Shown: positions 45,525-54,491 of the stretch, piece after piece
How positions within the stretch are numbered: the stretch's first letter is position 1
Layout of the letters: each line of letters starts with the position of its first letter
NCBI GenBank assembly: GCA_041156125.1
Contig: JBEVTI010000020.1
Location: forward strand, 24,904 to 88,903
Source of the DNA: Paraktedonobacter carboxidivorans
Lineage (GTDB): Bacteria; Chloroflexota; Ktedonobacteria; Ktedonobacterales; Ktedonobacteraceae
DNA: 64,000 bases
Direction of reading: 5' to 3'
Notes under the pieces: model-generated
Told to the model about the DNA's origin: nothing
Databases searched by the model: none
The model's input: only the letters and a program-made list of their open reading frames with translations
Translations under genes and position numbers: made by a program

Positions 45525-45740
45525 TTACCATGTTGGGCGAAATTTCTGTGGCAAGATCCCGCCATTGGCTACGGTGACTAGTTGGCGCAAGTCGATCTTT
45601 AGCTCTTCCATGTTTTTGGCACCAATGCTTGCCGCCCACTGCACTTCCAGATGGGACAGGATTGCCTCAGTCTCCCGAATACTTGACCTTCCCAGCCTGC
45701 GCCAGCAGATTGGCACGAATAACTAAAGTATCTCCACGTC
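45525..45740 (-). pseudogene. possible MarR-type regulator, C-terminal remnant
   Basis: The minus strand reads GDTLVIRANLLAQAGKVKY, then after a frame change RETEAILSHLEVQWAASIGA, then KNMEELKIDLRQLVTV and stops at 45525. The second part resembles the C-terminal dimer helix of MarR proteins. No N-terminal HTH or valid start remains, and the two pieces are in different frames. Identification is weak. Confidence 0.4.
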
Positions 45741-45776
45741 TGCGCCTCGCAGAAATTCACCAGGAGAGAAAGGCAG

Positions 45777-45837
45777 CACCTGGCTTCTCTATGTTTGTTG
45801 ATGGAAGCCAGGTGTTATAATGATCTTCTGAGATCAT
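45777..45837 (+). promoter_or_regulatory. inverted repeats upstream of alcohol dehydrogenase
   Basis: CACCTGGCTTC (45777-45787)/GAAGCCAGGTG (45804-45814) form an 11-bp stem. Six bases on, ATGATCT/AGATCAT (45820-45826/45831-45837) form a second. Could be a terminator, or an operator for the dehydrogenase gene that follows. Confidence 0.4.
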
Positions 45838-45977
45838 GAATAAGCCCACGCGGAGCGATGCGCGTGCTGCGCGTGATATTTCATAGCAGAATGCTAACGC
45901 AAAGCAGATGCAGAGCATGCACCACCGATGAGAGAAACATCCAGAGTTGGAGCAGCAATAAAAGACAGGAGAGGTCA

Positions 45978-47000
45978 ATGAGAGCTGTACGTTTGCATGA
46001 ATATCACAAGCAGCCAGTGGTTGAAGAGGTAGCAGAGCCAATGATTACCGGCCCACACGATGTAATTGTGCGCATAGGTGGCGCGGGTCTTTGCCGCACT
46101 GATCTCCATGTCATCGATGGTCAGTTCGCGGAGAACAACGGCCCGCTGCCTTTCACCCTGGGTCATGAGAACGCGGGCTGGGTTCACGAGATCGGCTCGG
46201 CTGTCAATACTGTCGCGGTCGGCGATACTGTGATTGCTCATCCAGTGACCAGTTGCGGCTTCTGTCGGGCCTGCCGCGCGGGCGACGATGCTCATTGCAC
46301 CAATGCGGGCTTTCCTGGTATCGGCGGGGATGGTGGCATGGCCGATTTTCTAAAAACGAGCGCGCGTGCTATCGTTAAGTTGGAAACTGGACTGGCCCCC
46401 AAAGATATCGCGGCGCTGGCCGATGCCGGTCTGACCGCCTACCACGCCAGCAAAAAGGCTGCTGCCCATCTCTATCCCGGCACGAAAACCGTGGTCATCG
46501 GAGCCGGCGGTCTGGGCCACATTGGCATCCAATGTCTCAAGGTGCTCAGTCCCACAGAAATCATCGTCATCGATCGCTCACCCGAAGCCCTGACGATGGC
46601 CCACGCCTGGGGAGCAGAGCATGTCCTGCTAGCCGCTGGAAGCCATGTCGCAAAGGTCAAAGAGCTTACCAACGGTCACGGAGCGGAAGCGGTCATTGAT
46701 TTTGTCGGCGAAGGTGGCGCAGTCGAGGATGGCGTGGCTATGCTGCGACGCGCGGGCAACTACTACGTGATTGGCTATGGTGGCAGATTGACTATTCCCA
46801 CGCACACGATTATTTCCAGAGAGATCAACTTTATCGGCAACTTCGTCGGCACCTATAACGATCTGAGCGAACTGATGACCCTGACCGCTCAGGGCAAGGT
46901 CACGCTCAAAACCATCACCTATCCACTCGAAGCCGCGCTGGAGGCCATGCACGATCTGGAAAGCGGCAAACTTCACGGTCGCGGTATACTTGTGCCCTGA
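45978..47000 (+). CDS. zinc-dependent alcohol dehydrogenase (MDR family)
   Basis: About 340 aa. Catalytic zinc ligands C39 (GLCRTDLH) and H62/E63 (GHENAGW). Structural zinc cysteines in CGFCRACRAGDDAHC (C93, C96, C99, C107). NAD(P) motif VVIGAGGLGHIGIQ. Oxidises or reduces alcohols/aldehydes; the best family guess is a (2R,3R)-butanediol- or aryl-alcohol-type Zn-ADH. The start at 45978 follows AGGAGAGG; the longer frame to 45858 has no ribosome site. Single gene, convergent with the pqq operon. Confidence 0.92.
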   Translation: MRAVRLHEYHKQPVVEEVAEPMITGPHDVIVRIGGAGLCRTDLHVIDGQFAENNGPLPFTLGHENAGWVHEIGSAVNTVAVGDTVIAHPVTSCGFCRACRAGDDAHCTNAGFPGIGGDGGMADFLKTSARAIVKLETGLAPKDIAALADAGLTAYHASKKAAAHLYPGTKTVVIGAGGLGHIGIQCLKVLSPTEIIVIDRSPEALTMAHAWGAEHVLLAAGSHVAKVKELTNGHGAEAVIDFVGEGGAVEDGVAMLRRAGNYYVIGYGGRLTIPTHTIISREINFIGNFVGTYNDLSELMTLTAQGKVTLKTITYPLEAALEAMHDLESGKLHGRGILVP

Positions 47001-47151
47001 TACATGCCCTTTGCCGCTGACCCCTTTTAGCGAACTACAAGCCAGCCCAGGATTTGCGAGCAGCCGCGTGTCCGCGTCTGGCACTTGTGGCCCACTCTGC
47101 TCGTCGCGCAGCAGCTGTCCCGGCCCCAGAGAGGAGAGCTGGCTTGAACGC

Positions 47152-48297
47152 TTAATCCACCTCCCAGAGCAAGATCTGTCCCACATCATCTCCCGCGAGC
47201 AGATACTTGCCGTCTGGGGACCATGCCAGCGCGTTGAGCGTCGCCGAATTCGCGAGACCTTTGGATGAAGTTGAGATGTCCTTCTGCAAGCCAGCGGACA
47301 TATTCCAGATCTGTATCTTTGTGTCCTGGCCCACAGTAGCGAAACGTCTACCATCTGGAGACCAGACAAGCCTGGCAACCCCCTGGAAATGAGCTGGTAG
47401 AGGGCCGGTATACGTCCAGTTCTTCGTCTGAGCCTGCCACGACCAGAGCACAACCCTGCCGGTTTTATGCCCATCAGCATAGCCACCAGCGATATACTGA
47501 CCATCGGGCGACCAGCCAATCGCATTCATGCGGCTCAAAATGGGATTTCTCACCTGAACATCAAGGGGCAAAGGCACAGCCTGACCAGTCTTAATATCCC
47601 ACAGAGCGATCAGATTCCCCGGCTGCGAACCAACTGTCGCTATATGTTTGCTATCTGGCGACCAGGCAATGCTATTGATGGTCAAAAGGACGCCATTCGT
47701 ACCGGTATATGCCTGCAATGAAATGATTCCTGCACCAGTGGCAGCCTCCCAGATCTGGATAAAGCCATATTTGCCACCTGAAGCAATCAGCTTGCCATCC
47801 GGTGACCAGGCAAAAGAGCTATCTGTGAAGTCATAGTCCGCGACAGTCTCTCCCGTCAGCGCATGCCATATATGCGAACTGCCATTTCCACCCACAATCA
47901 GATACTTGCCATCTGGCGACCAGGCCAGCGAGGCTCCCGCGAGATAGTTAGGCATCTGCCTGCGATAGAGGCGCGACCCATTGAAGTTCCAGACGCTCAC
48001 CGTCGCGCTTTCATCTCCCACGGCAAAGCTTCGACCATCTGGCGACCAGGCCAGCGCCGAGATGCCCACGCTCACCTGCTCAATTACCCTGAGCGCGCGC
48101 TGCTGGTATTTCCAGACGGCAAACCCGCTGATACCTAGCGTCAGCGCCCCCGCGCCCAGCAGGCCAGTGCTCAGCAAGCGCCGCCGCGAGATGCGCTGTC
48201 TAGCGTCATCAGGCGCGCTTTGTTCTTGCGTAACAACACTCTCCTGCTCTGGTTCTCCGCTGCGCGTGCCAGCAATCTGCTGCTGTTCTATTCCCAT
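47152..48297 (-). CDS. membrane-anchored WD40 beta-propeller protein
   Basis: About 381 aa, last gene of the pqq operon, starting 4 bases after the MFS stop codon with GAGGAG upstream. A twin-arginine-like segment RISRRRLLSTGLLGAGALTL and a hydrophobic stretch (about residues 38-60) give a Tat-type signal or anchor. The rest is seven WD40-like repeats, each with a LAWSPDGKYL-type strand. No enzyme motif. It may act as an extracytoplasmic scaffold or as part of a quinoprotein-related complex; its link to PQQ rests on location only. An upstream open stretch to 48465 overlaps the MFS gene and is not used. Confidence 0.85.
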   Translation of the reverse strand: MGIEQQQIAGTRSGEPEQESVVTQEQSAPDDARQRISRRRLLSTGLLGAGALTLGISGFAVWKYQQRALRVIEQVSVGISALAWSPDGRSFAVGDESATVSVWNFNGSRLYRRQMPNYLAGASLAWSPDGKYLIVGGNGSSHIWHALTGETVADYDFTDSSFAWSPDGKLIASGGKYGFIQIWEAATGAGIISLQAYTGTNGVLLTINSIAWSPDSKHIATVGSQPGNLIALWDIKTGQAVPLPLDVQVRNPILSRMNAIGWSPDGQYIAGGYADGHKTGRVVLWSWQAQTKNWTYTGPLPAHFQGVARLVWSPDGRRFATVGQDTKIQIWNMSAGLQKDISTSSKGLANSATLNALAWSPDGKYLLAGDDVGQILLWEVD

Positions 48298-48301
48298 AAC
48301 A

Positions 48302-49648
48302 TTACTCCTCAGAAGATTTGAGCGCCAGACTGACAGAAAAAGGCCGATCCAGCAACTGGAGAGCACCCAGGTACAACATGTAGACCGCGACCAGGGCTGT
48401 GCAGAGCAAAACAGTGGTTGGACCGCCAATGCCTTGCATGAGCGCGCCAATGGGGAAATCGCCAAGCGGGCGCACGCCCATAATAAAGAGCGTGTTCAGG
48501 CTCATGACGCGCCCGCGCATCGTAGGAGCCACGCGCGTCTGCAAGAGGGTAATGACTGTCGAGCTGACGCCATTTTGCGAGATGCCCAGGATCAACAACG
48601 CGAGCAGGGAGAGTCCAAACAGGTGACTCAAGGCAAAGAGGGCGAGCGATATGCACCAGAGCAGGAACGAGACCAGGAGCAGGATGCTCTTGTGGCGAAA
48701 ATCGCCCAGCGAAGCAATCAGCAGCGCTCCTAGAACGGTGCCAAGCCCTATGGCGGAAAAGAAGAGGCCCAACTGCACATCGCTCAGGTTCAGATTTTGC
48801 GCGAAAGAGGGAAGCATAAGCGCGGGCGAAGGACCAAAGAAAAGCAGCACGCCATACCCCATCAGCATCCAGGGCAAAACGCGGTCGTGTCCAACCGCCG
48901 CCAGCGCGGCGCGAATCGAACTGAGCATAGAGCCACGTTTCACCATGGCCGCGCTGCTGGCAGGCAGATGCAGATAGTATAGCACCAGGAGAATCGCCAG
49001 GTAGCTTAGTGCGTTGAGAAAAAAGTTGCCCGCGTAGCCCACGAGTGGGAGCGTCAGGCCAAATTGCTGGCCCAGAGCCGCGAAAACGCCAACAGTCACT
49101 CCACCGATGGCTGGTCCAAGCACTGCTGAGCCGTTGAAGACGACAGATTGCAGCGAAATAGCGTTCAGCAGATCTGCTTGTGGTACGAGCAAGGAGACAA
49201 GAGACGCGCGCGCAGGCTGGTCGAAACTCAAAACGATGCCTGAGCAAAACGCCAGGCAAACGATCATCCAGACCTGGATCACGCCCGCGAGCGTCAGGAT
49301 ACCTAGCAGGCAGGCCAGGCTCATCGAGAGGCTCTGGGTTAAAAGCAACAGACGCCGCTTATCCAACCGATCAGCAAGCCCTCCGCCAAGCAGAGCAAAG
49401 ACAAAAAAGGCCAGGGCCTGTGTCAGCGAAACTGCCCCCAGCGCAAAGGCTGAGCCATCGGTAATTTTGAGGACCAGCAAACTCTGGGAAATAATCTGTA
49501 TCCATGTGCCAACCGAGGAGACGATTAAACTAATCCACAAAGAGCGGAAAGAGCGATGCCTGAGAGCCTGGAAGGTCTGAACACGCTTGTCAGCTCCCCC
49601 ACGAGAAGATGTGGCAGACTGACCTGTAGATGGAGTTGAATCATTCAA
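48302..49648 (-). CDS. MFS transporter (EntS/MFS_3-like), pqq-operon exporter candidate
   Basis: A 448-aa, 12-helix major facilitator protein. It starts FQALRHRSFRSLWISLIVSS and contains GGLADRLDKRRLLLLTQ (motif A region), typical of MFS_3 exporters such as EntS. AAAGGAG precedes the ATG; it begins 20 bases after pqqE and ends 4 bases before the WD40 gene. Its place in the operon suggests export of PQQ or of an intermediate, since PQQ enzymes act outside the cytoplasm. That role is inferred from context only. Confidence 0.88.
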   Translation of the reverse strand: MNDSTPSTGQSATSSRGGADKRVQTFQALRHRSFRSLWISLIVSSVGTWIQIISQSLLVLKITDGSAFALGAVSLTQALAFFVFALLGGGLADRLDKRRLLLLTQSLSMSLACLLGILTLAGVIQVWMIVCLAFCSGIVLSFDQPARASLVSLLVPQADLLNAISLQSVVFNGSAVLGPAIGGVTVGVFAALGQQFGLTLPLVGYAGNFFLNALSYLAILLVLYYLHLPASSAAMVKRGSMLSSIRAALAAVGHDRVLPWMLMGYGVLLFFGPSPALMLPSFAQNLNLSDVQLGLFFSAIGLGTVLGALLIASLGDFRHKSILLLVSFLLWCISLALFALSHLFGLSLLALLILGISQNGVSSTVITLLQTRVAPTMRGRVMSLNTLFIMGVRPLGDFPIGALMQGIGGPTTVLLCTALVAVYMLYLGALQLLDRPFSVSLALKSSEE

Positions 49649-49668
49649 ATTGGCTCTCCTTTACAAGC

Positions 49669-50787
49669 TTAAACAGGGTTAACGCGCAGGCGCAAGGTTG
49701 GAATGGCGCTGCTCTCTTGCCGCTGGATCTGCTGCACCATCTCCTGCAAGTGTTGATGATCTGGTGAGAGCTGACAGACAGGATCGGTGCGACTGGCATC
49801 GCCGGTCAGCAAAAAGGCCTGACAACGGCAGCCGCCAAAATCGATCTCGCGCAAGGAGCAGCTCTGACAGGGTTCGGGCATCCACTCCGTCCCGCGAAAG
49901 CGTTGGAAGGCGGGCGAGTCGTGCCAGATCCAGGCCAGCGAATGTTCGCGAATATTAGCAAAACGCAGATCAGGAATGACTGCGGCAGTCTGGCAGGGCA
50001 TGACATCGCCCGATGGATTAATCGTCAGATAGCGGCGTCCCCAGCCATGCATACATGGTTTGGGCCTCTCGCCAAAGTAATCGGGCAGCACATAGAGAAT
50101 CTCCATTTTGCCCCGCAGACGTGCCTGGGCGGCCTGCGCGATGACCTGAGCCCGCTCTACCTGCTCGCGCGTGGGCAGGAGAGCCTCTTTGTTCAGATAC
50201 GCCCAGCCCAGATACTGGGTATTCGCCAGTTCCAGGCGCTGCGCGTCAAGTTGCTCAGCCAGGGCAATCATCTGCTCCAGACGCTCTATGTTGGTCCGAT
50301 GTAAGACCACATTGATAGTCAGCGGCAGATGGAATTCCTTGACCAGTTGAGCAGCGACCAGCTTGCGCGTATGGGCTGCCGTCCCCGCCAGAGGATCGGC
50401 CAGCTCCGCCTGGTCTGCTTGAAAGCTGATCTGGATGCTATCCAGGCCCGCGTCACACAGGGCCTGGAGCCGACTGCGCGTCAGGCCTACACCGCTGGTG
50501 ATCAAATTGGTATACAATCCACATGTGTGAGCCAGGGTCACCAGTTCGGGCAGATCTTTGCGCAACAAAGGCTCGCCACCCGAAAACAACACATGCAAGA
50601 CTCCCAGGTCACTGGCCTCCTGGATAATCCGTTGCCACTCAGCTGTAGAGAGTTCGCTCTTGCCGGCTGGCGCGTTGACAGGATTGGAGCAATAGGGACA
50701 GTGCAGCGGGCAACGATAGGTCATCTCGGCCAGCAGGCCAAAGGGGCGGTAGTCCTGCCGCCGCGTCTGATTCGGGCTTGTTGTCAC
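49669..50787 (-). CDS. pqqE: PqqA peptide cyclase (radical SAM)
   Basis: A 372-aa radical SAM enzyme that forges the Glu-Tyr carbon-carbon bond in PqqA. It has the SAM cluster motif CPLHCPYC (C26, C30, C33) and SGGEPLLR. The C-terminal SPASM region with CMHGWG, MPC, CQSC and GGCRC holds the auxiliary clusters. Its start overlaps the pqqD stop by 4 bases (ATGA), consistent with PqqD delivering PqqA to PqqE. Family identity is clear from sequence and operon. Confidence 0.95.
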   Translation of the reverse strand: MTTSPNQTRRQDYRPFGLLAEMTYRCPLHCPYCSNPVNAPAGKSELSTAEWQRIIQEASDLGVLHVLFSGGEPLLRKDLPELVTLAHTCGLYTNLITSGVGLTRSRLQALCDAGLDSIQISFQADQAELADPLAGTAAHTRKLVAAQLVKEFHLPLTINVVLHRTNIERLEQMIALAEQLDAQRLELANTQYLGWAYLNKEALLPTREQVERAQVIAQAAQARLRGKMEILYVLPDYFGERPKPCMHGWGRRYLTINPSGDVMPCQTAAVIPDLRFANIREHSLAWIWHDSPAFQRFRGTEWMPEPCQSCSLREIDFGGCRCQAFLLTGDASRTDPVCQLSPDHQHLQEMVQQIQRQESSAIPTLRLRVNPV

Positions 50788-51098
50788 GACTCTGACCCCC
50801 GCTCCCCCACTAATTCTACCAGGCTCTGCTGATACAGCTTGAAGATATATGCGCTGACATCATTTTCTAGCTGACCAGGAGTCGTATGATAGAGTTCAGC
50901 CAATTCATTAAGGATAGTAGAGAACGAGCGTGTCCCATCGCAGAGTTGGGTAATCGCCGCGCTGGGGCCGTTAAGCAAGATCACGCCCTCCGGGTAAAGC
51001 AAGACTGGTTCACCGCTAACTTTATCCGTCTGCATACGAGCTTTCGCGGCCAGTCGAGGTCGCGCGCCTCGCAAACGCTGGAGAAAGCTTTGCTCCAT
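50784..51098 (-). CDS. pqqD: PqqA-binding chaperone
   Basis: About 104 aa, RRE-type winged-helix peptide chaperone. It contains GEPVLLYPEGVILLNGPSAA, ITQLCDGTRSFSTIL and LENDVSAYIFKLYQQSLVEL, the PqqD family pattern. The start at 51098 (MEQSFLQRLRG) has AAGGAAAG upstream; the longer frame to 51188 runs into pqqC. It holds the PqqA peptide for modification by PqqE, with which it is translationally coupled. Confidence 0.93.
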   Translation of the reverse strand: MEQSFLQRLRGARPRLAAKARMQTDKVSGEPVLLYPEGVILLNGPSAAITQLCDGTRSFSTILNELAELYHTTPGQLENDVSAYIFKLYQQSLVELVGERGSES

Positions 51099-51111
51099 GA
51101 ATCTTCTTTCC

Positions 51112-51867
51112 TTAACTATGGGCAACCGCGTAGAGCACGCTCTTGCCCGCCTCAGATTGCCCGGCTCCATAGGCCATATACATAGCATCCAGCATGGCCC
51201 ACAGAATATCGCATTTTAGTGCAAGCGCCTTCACCGCCTCTTCTTGAAGTTCAGGCGTATCGCAATAGTGCAGGGTCAGCGCCAAACCCTGGTCCGAATC
51301 CACGCGAGCCTGGGTAATGCGTGAGCGGAAATAGGCAAGTCCCTCAGATGGAACCCAGCTATAGTACTTCTCAAAAGCGCTCAGGCGCTCACGCATCAGA
51401 TCGGGAGCGAAAAGTTCGGTCAGAGAAGAGGCAATGGCCAGTTGCCAGGGTTTCGTACGCGCGAAAGTCACATAGGCATCCACCGCGAAACGCACGCCTG
51501 GCAGCACATGGGTCTCGTTGACAATCTCTGCCTGCGCCAGACCCACCGCCTCGGCCAGCTTCAACCAGGCTTCGATGCCGCCAGTCCCCTCGGCCAGACC
51601 ATCATGATCGCTGATACGATGCAGCCAGGTGCGGCGCACCTCGCGCAAGGGGCAATTGGCCACAATTGCCGCGTCTTTGAGGGGAATATTCTTCTGGTAG
51701 TAATATCTATTCGCAACCCATCCTCGAACCTGTTCCGGGGTGAGTTGTCCGCTATTCATATATTGATGAAAGGGGTGCTTATCATGATAATGATCGACCC
51801 CGATCGCGCGCAAGCGTGCTAAAAATGTCTCATGATCCCAGATTTCATGCTGCTCATGTGTGATCAT
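51112..51867 (-). CDS. pqqC: pyrroloquinoline-quinone synthase
   Basis: A 251-aa cofactorless oxidase performing the final ring closure and eight-electron oxidation to PQQ. It has the family segments HPFHQYMNSGQLTPEQVRGW, VANRYYYQKNIPLKDAAI and HRISDHDG. Length is as expected. Gaps of 36 bases to pqqB and 13 to pqqD place it firmly within the operon. Confidence 0.95.
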   Translation of the reverse strand: MITHEQHEIWDHETFLARLRAIGVDHYHDKHPFHQYMNSGQLTPEQVRGWVANRYYYQKNIPLKDAAIVANCPLREVRRTWLHRISDHDGLAEGTGGIEAWLKLAEAVGLAQAEIVNETHVLPGVRFAVDAYVTFARTKPWQLAIASSLTELFAPDLMRERLSAFEKYYSWVPSEGLAYFRSRITQARVDSDQGLALTLHYCDTPELQEEAVKALALKCDILWAMLDAMYMAYGAGQSEAGKSVLYAVAHS

Positions 51868-51903
51868 CGCGTTCTCCCTATAATTTTTTTACAATATGTA
51901 AGC

Positions 51904-52824
51904 TTAAATAATAATTTCTCGGCCATCCTGGCCAAGTTCAACTCCTACCTCATGGAGCGCTCCCTGCTCTGCAGAGTCCTCAACAAGCATAGGGTTGGTA
52001 TTATTAATATGAACGTAGATTCTGTGCTTGATCGCCAGAGAAGCAATTTGCGCCAGGCTCCCCTGCGGACCACCAACCGGTAGATGTCCCATCTGCGAGG
52101 CTGATTTCTTGCCGGTTCCCGTCTCCTCCATCTCATGTTCGCTCCAGAAGGTTCCATCGAGTAGCAACGCCGTACACTGCGGCAGCAGTTCCTTGACGGA
52201 CGCCTCCAATTGGGCAAGACCAGGAAAATACAGGAGAGTACCTCCACTTTTTTCATCAACAAAACGATAGCCCACGCGATCGCCTGGTTGAGGTGCGGAC
52301 TCTTTGCCAAGATAAAGCGGCGCGTGGCCAGCTACCACACAGGCAGCATAGCTCAAGCCACTTGACGAGCCATCAGCATACAACAGCGGTGTCAACTCGG
52401 TCGAGGGCTCACGCCAATCGACAGCGCAGTAATGACGTAACGCGGAGGTCAAAGCCAGGCCCTCCGTTAAAGCCTGACGCACAGCCGCGGTAGCATAGAT
52501 CGTGTGCTGCAAACCTTCACGCAAAATCAACAGACCAAGTGTATGATCAAGATCTGCATCCGTCAGAAAGAGCGCCGCGATAGGACTGGCGCGCATCTGA
52601 CCTGGCAGGGGAGTTAGCGGAGGAAATGCCTCGATTTGCTGGCGAATATCAGGGGAAGCGTTCAGCAGAAACCAGCACTGCCCATCCGCGCTAAGCGCAA
52701 CGCTAGATTGTGTACGCGGCAACACGCGCAGGGTACCCTGGCGCAACCCATAACATTGCGCGCAATTGCAATTCCACTGGGGAACCCCTCCACCCGCCGC
52801 TGTTCCAAGCAAACGTACATACAT
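51904..52824 (-). CDS. pqqB: PQQ biosynthesis metallo-beta-lactamase-fold oxygenase
   Basis: About 306 aa. It begins MYVRLLGTAAGGGVPQWNCN and has LFLTDADLDHTLGLL, the PqqB version of the metallo-beta-lactamase metal site, plus a later CVVAGHAPLYLG. PqqB hydroxylates the cross-linked Glu-Tyr intermediate (family knowledge). The Cys residues in CNCAQC near the N-terminus form its second metal site. The start at 52824 has GGAGGG upstream; the frame is open to 52884. Confidence 0.94.
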   Translation of the reverse strand: MYVRLLGTAAGGGVPQWNCNCAQCYGLRQGTLRVLPRTQSSVALSADGQCWFLLNASPDIRQQIEAFPPLTPLPGQMRASPIAALFLTDADLDHTLGLLILREGLQHTIYATAAVRQALTEGLALTSALRHYCAVDWREPSTELTPLLYADGSSSGLSYAACVVAGHAPLYLGKESAPQPGDRVGYRFVDEKSGGTLLYFPGLAQLEASVKELLPQCTALLLDGTFWSEHEMEETGTGKKSASQMGHLPVGGPQGSLAQIASLAIKHRIYVHINNTNPMLVEDSAEQGALHEVGVELGQDGREIII

Positions 52825-52923
52825 TGGCGCCCTCCGAGCACCACCAGCGTATTCTCCCGATTCAGGAAAACCAGGAGAACACACCAGAAAAAAATCAGGC
52901 GGTTGTTAGCCGCTGACCTTTCC

Positions 52924-52998
52924 TTAGAGCGTGGCCGCGTAGGCGGTGCATTCCATGCTGACGCTGATTACTTCAAATTTCGGTGTTTCCCAGGTCAT
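52924..52998 (-). CDS. pqqA: PQQ precursor peptide
   Basis: A 24-residue peptide, MTWETPKFEVISVSMECTAY followed by AATL. It carries the conserved Glu-x3-Tyr pair (E16, Y20) whose side chains become PQQ. AAGGAGG lies upstream of the ATG. Far too short for routine gene calling but unmistakable by sequence and by its place ahead of pqqB. First gene of the operon, under the consensus promoter at 53114-53142. Confidence 0.96.
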   Translation of the reverse strand: MTWETPKFEVISVSMECTAYAATL

Positions 52999-53113
52999 AG
53001 TCTTCCTCCTTGTGTGTAAACAACAGTAAACAAACAATACACCCCATCGCTCGCCAGCGATGAGTCCGCTGAAGCCCGCGCGCCAGGACGGCTGCGCAAA
53101 GCTCCGCCCCTCG

Positions 53114-53142
53114 ATTATACTGGCAGCGAAAACTCCTGTCAA
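53114..53142 (-). promoter_or_regulatory. pqqA: consensus promoter of the pqq operon
   Basis: Minus strand: TTGACA (53137-53142), 17-base spacer, TATAAT (53114-53119), both boxes perfect. The predicted leader to pqqA is about 110 bases. Confidence 0.85.
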
Positions 53143-53195
53143 AAAACGGGACTTTTGGACTTTTGGGATATGCACATGAGCCTGGCAGAAAACGT

Positions 53196-54491
53196 TTATT
53201 TCACGATACCATACTGCATTTTCATTAGCAGAATACGCGCCACAGACTGATCAACACGTGCCTCCGAGATCTGGCCACTTTTGAGAGCCTGCTTGAGCGC
53301 GCTCAACACGGTAGCCACCTGCGAAATGGAATAGGGTCCCTCTATCAGATCATTGCCCGCGGCAATAGCCAGCACAGCCGCCTGGCTCAAGCTCCAGCGT
53401 GTACTGATGCCCTGCATGTAGAGGCCGTCAGTGATCACTACACCCTGATAGCCCAGATAGCCACGCAAAATGCCCTCTACCGCTTTAGGAGAAAGCTCCG
53501 CCGGCAGGTCAGGATCAATCGCTGGCATGACGACATCAGTGTCCATGATCATGGCTGGATGATTCTTGCTAAGCATGATCTGATACGGCGCCAGGTCGAT
53601 CTTCTTGAGATTTGCCAGGCTGCGATTGATGGTCGGCAAACCGGCATGCGGATCAGAGGTTACCGCGCCCAGGCCAGGAAAATGCTTCAAGCAGCCAGCA
53701 ACCTCGTTTGCCTGCAGACCATTCAGGTACGCGCCCGCATAGGTCGCGACAGTCTGCGGGGTGCTGCCAAACATACGATCCTGCAAGATCGGAGGATCGA
53801 CCGTATGCACATCTACAACCGGTGCCAGGTCGCTATTAATGCCCAGTTGCGCCATCCATTTCGCGGCCTGCGCCCCCTGATCATAGGCATATTGTGGCTT
53901 GCCTGTGGCCGCCATTGCCGCCGCGGAAGGCAAATAACCGTGGAAGACTTGCAAACGATTGACCTGTCCACCCTCCTGGTCAGTGCCGATCAACAAACCC
54001 GTCTTCGCGTCTGCCTGGAGCTTTTGTGAGAACGCTGACAGACCATCGACAGTATTGGTTGGCGGGCTAAAGTTATGATTAACATATTGATAGAGGATGC
54101 CGCTCACATATTGCTGTGTAATCATATAGTGCAAACCACTGTCCAGGTAATTATTGCCCAGGTACTCTACAACAATTAATTGCCCTAACTTCTGCTCCAG
54201 AGTCATGCCCGCCAGCAATTGTAGGACCCTGGCTTGCGCGGCTTGCAAGGGAGCAGGCGTGGGCGTGGGCAGCGGATTGGTAGCAGTAGGCAGCAGCACT
54301 GTGGGTGATACCGCTGGCACGCCAGAAGAAGTCACAGCGCCCAGAGGGTTAGTGCAGGCTGTAAGCAAGACAAGCAATATACTCAGCATCAATAGAGAAG
54401 TACTCAATCTGCCCTGGCCCTTCAGCCACGGCTGCCAGCGCCTGTCGGCTGTGGCAATTTGCGCTGACTGACTTGTTTGTCTGGTGATCAT
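53196..54491 (-). CDS. GH3 beta-N-acetylhexosaminidase-like lipoprotein
   Basis: A 431-aa secreted enzyme with lipobox LLTAC near residue 46 and a Pro/Thr linker. GH3 barrel follows: GTDQEGGQVNRLQ, KHFPGLGAVTSDPH (the His/Asp acid dyad of NagZ-type GH3) and VVITDGLYMQGI (nucleophile Asp). The C-terminal second GH3 domain is absent, as in NagZ. It probably removes GlcNAc from peptidoglycan or chitin fragments outside the cell. AAGGAAAGAGAG precedes the start. Single gene. Confidence 0.9.
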   Translation of the reverse strand: MITRQTSQSAQIATADRRWQPWLKGQGRLSTSLLMLSILLVLLTACTNPLGAVTSSGVPAVSPTVLLPTATNPLPTPTPAPLQAAQARVLQLLAGMTLEQKLGQLIVVEYLGNNYLDSGLHYMITQQYVSGILYQYVNHNFSPPTNTVDGLSAFSQKLQADAKTGLLIGTDQEGGQVNRLQVFHGYLPSAAAMAATGKPQYAYDQGAQAAKWMAQLGINSDLAPVVDVHTVDPPILQDRMFGSTPQTVATYAGAYLNGLQANEVAGCLKHFPGLGAVTSDPHAGLPTINRSLANLKKIDLAPYQIMLSKNHPAMIMDTDVVMPAIDPDLPAELSPKAVEGILRGYLGYQGVVITDGLYMQGISTRWSLSQAAVLAIAAGNDLIEGPYSISQVATVLSALKQALKSGQISEARVDQSVARILLMKMQYGIVK

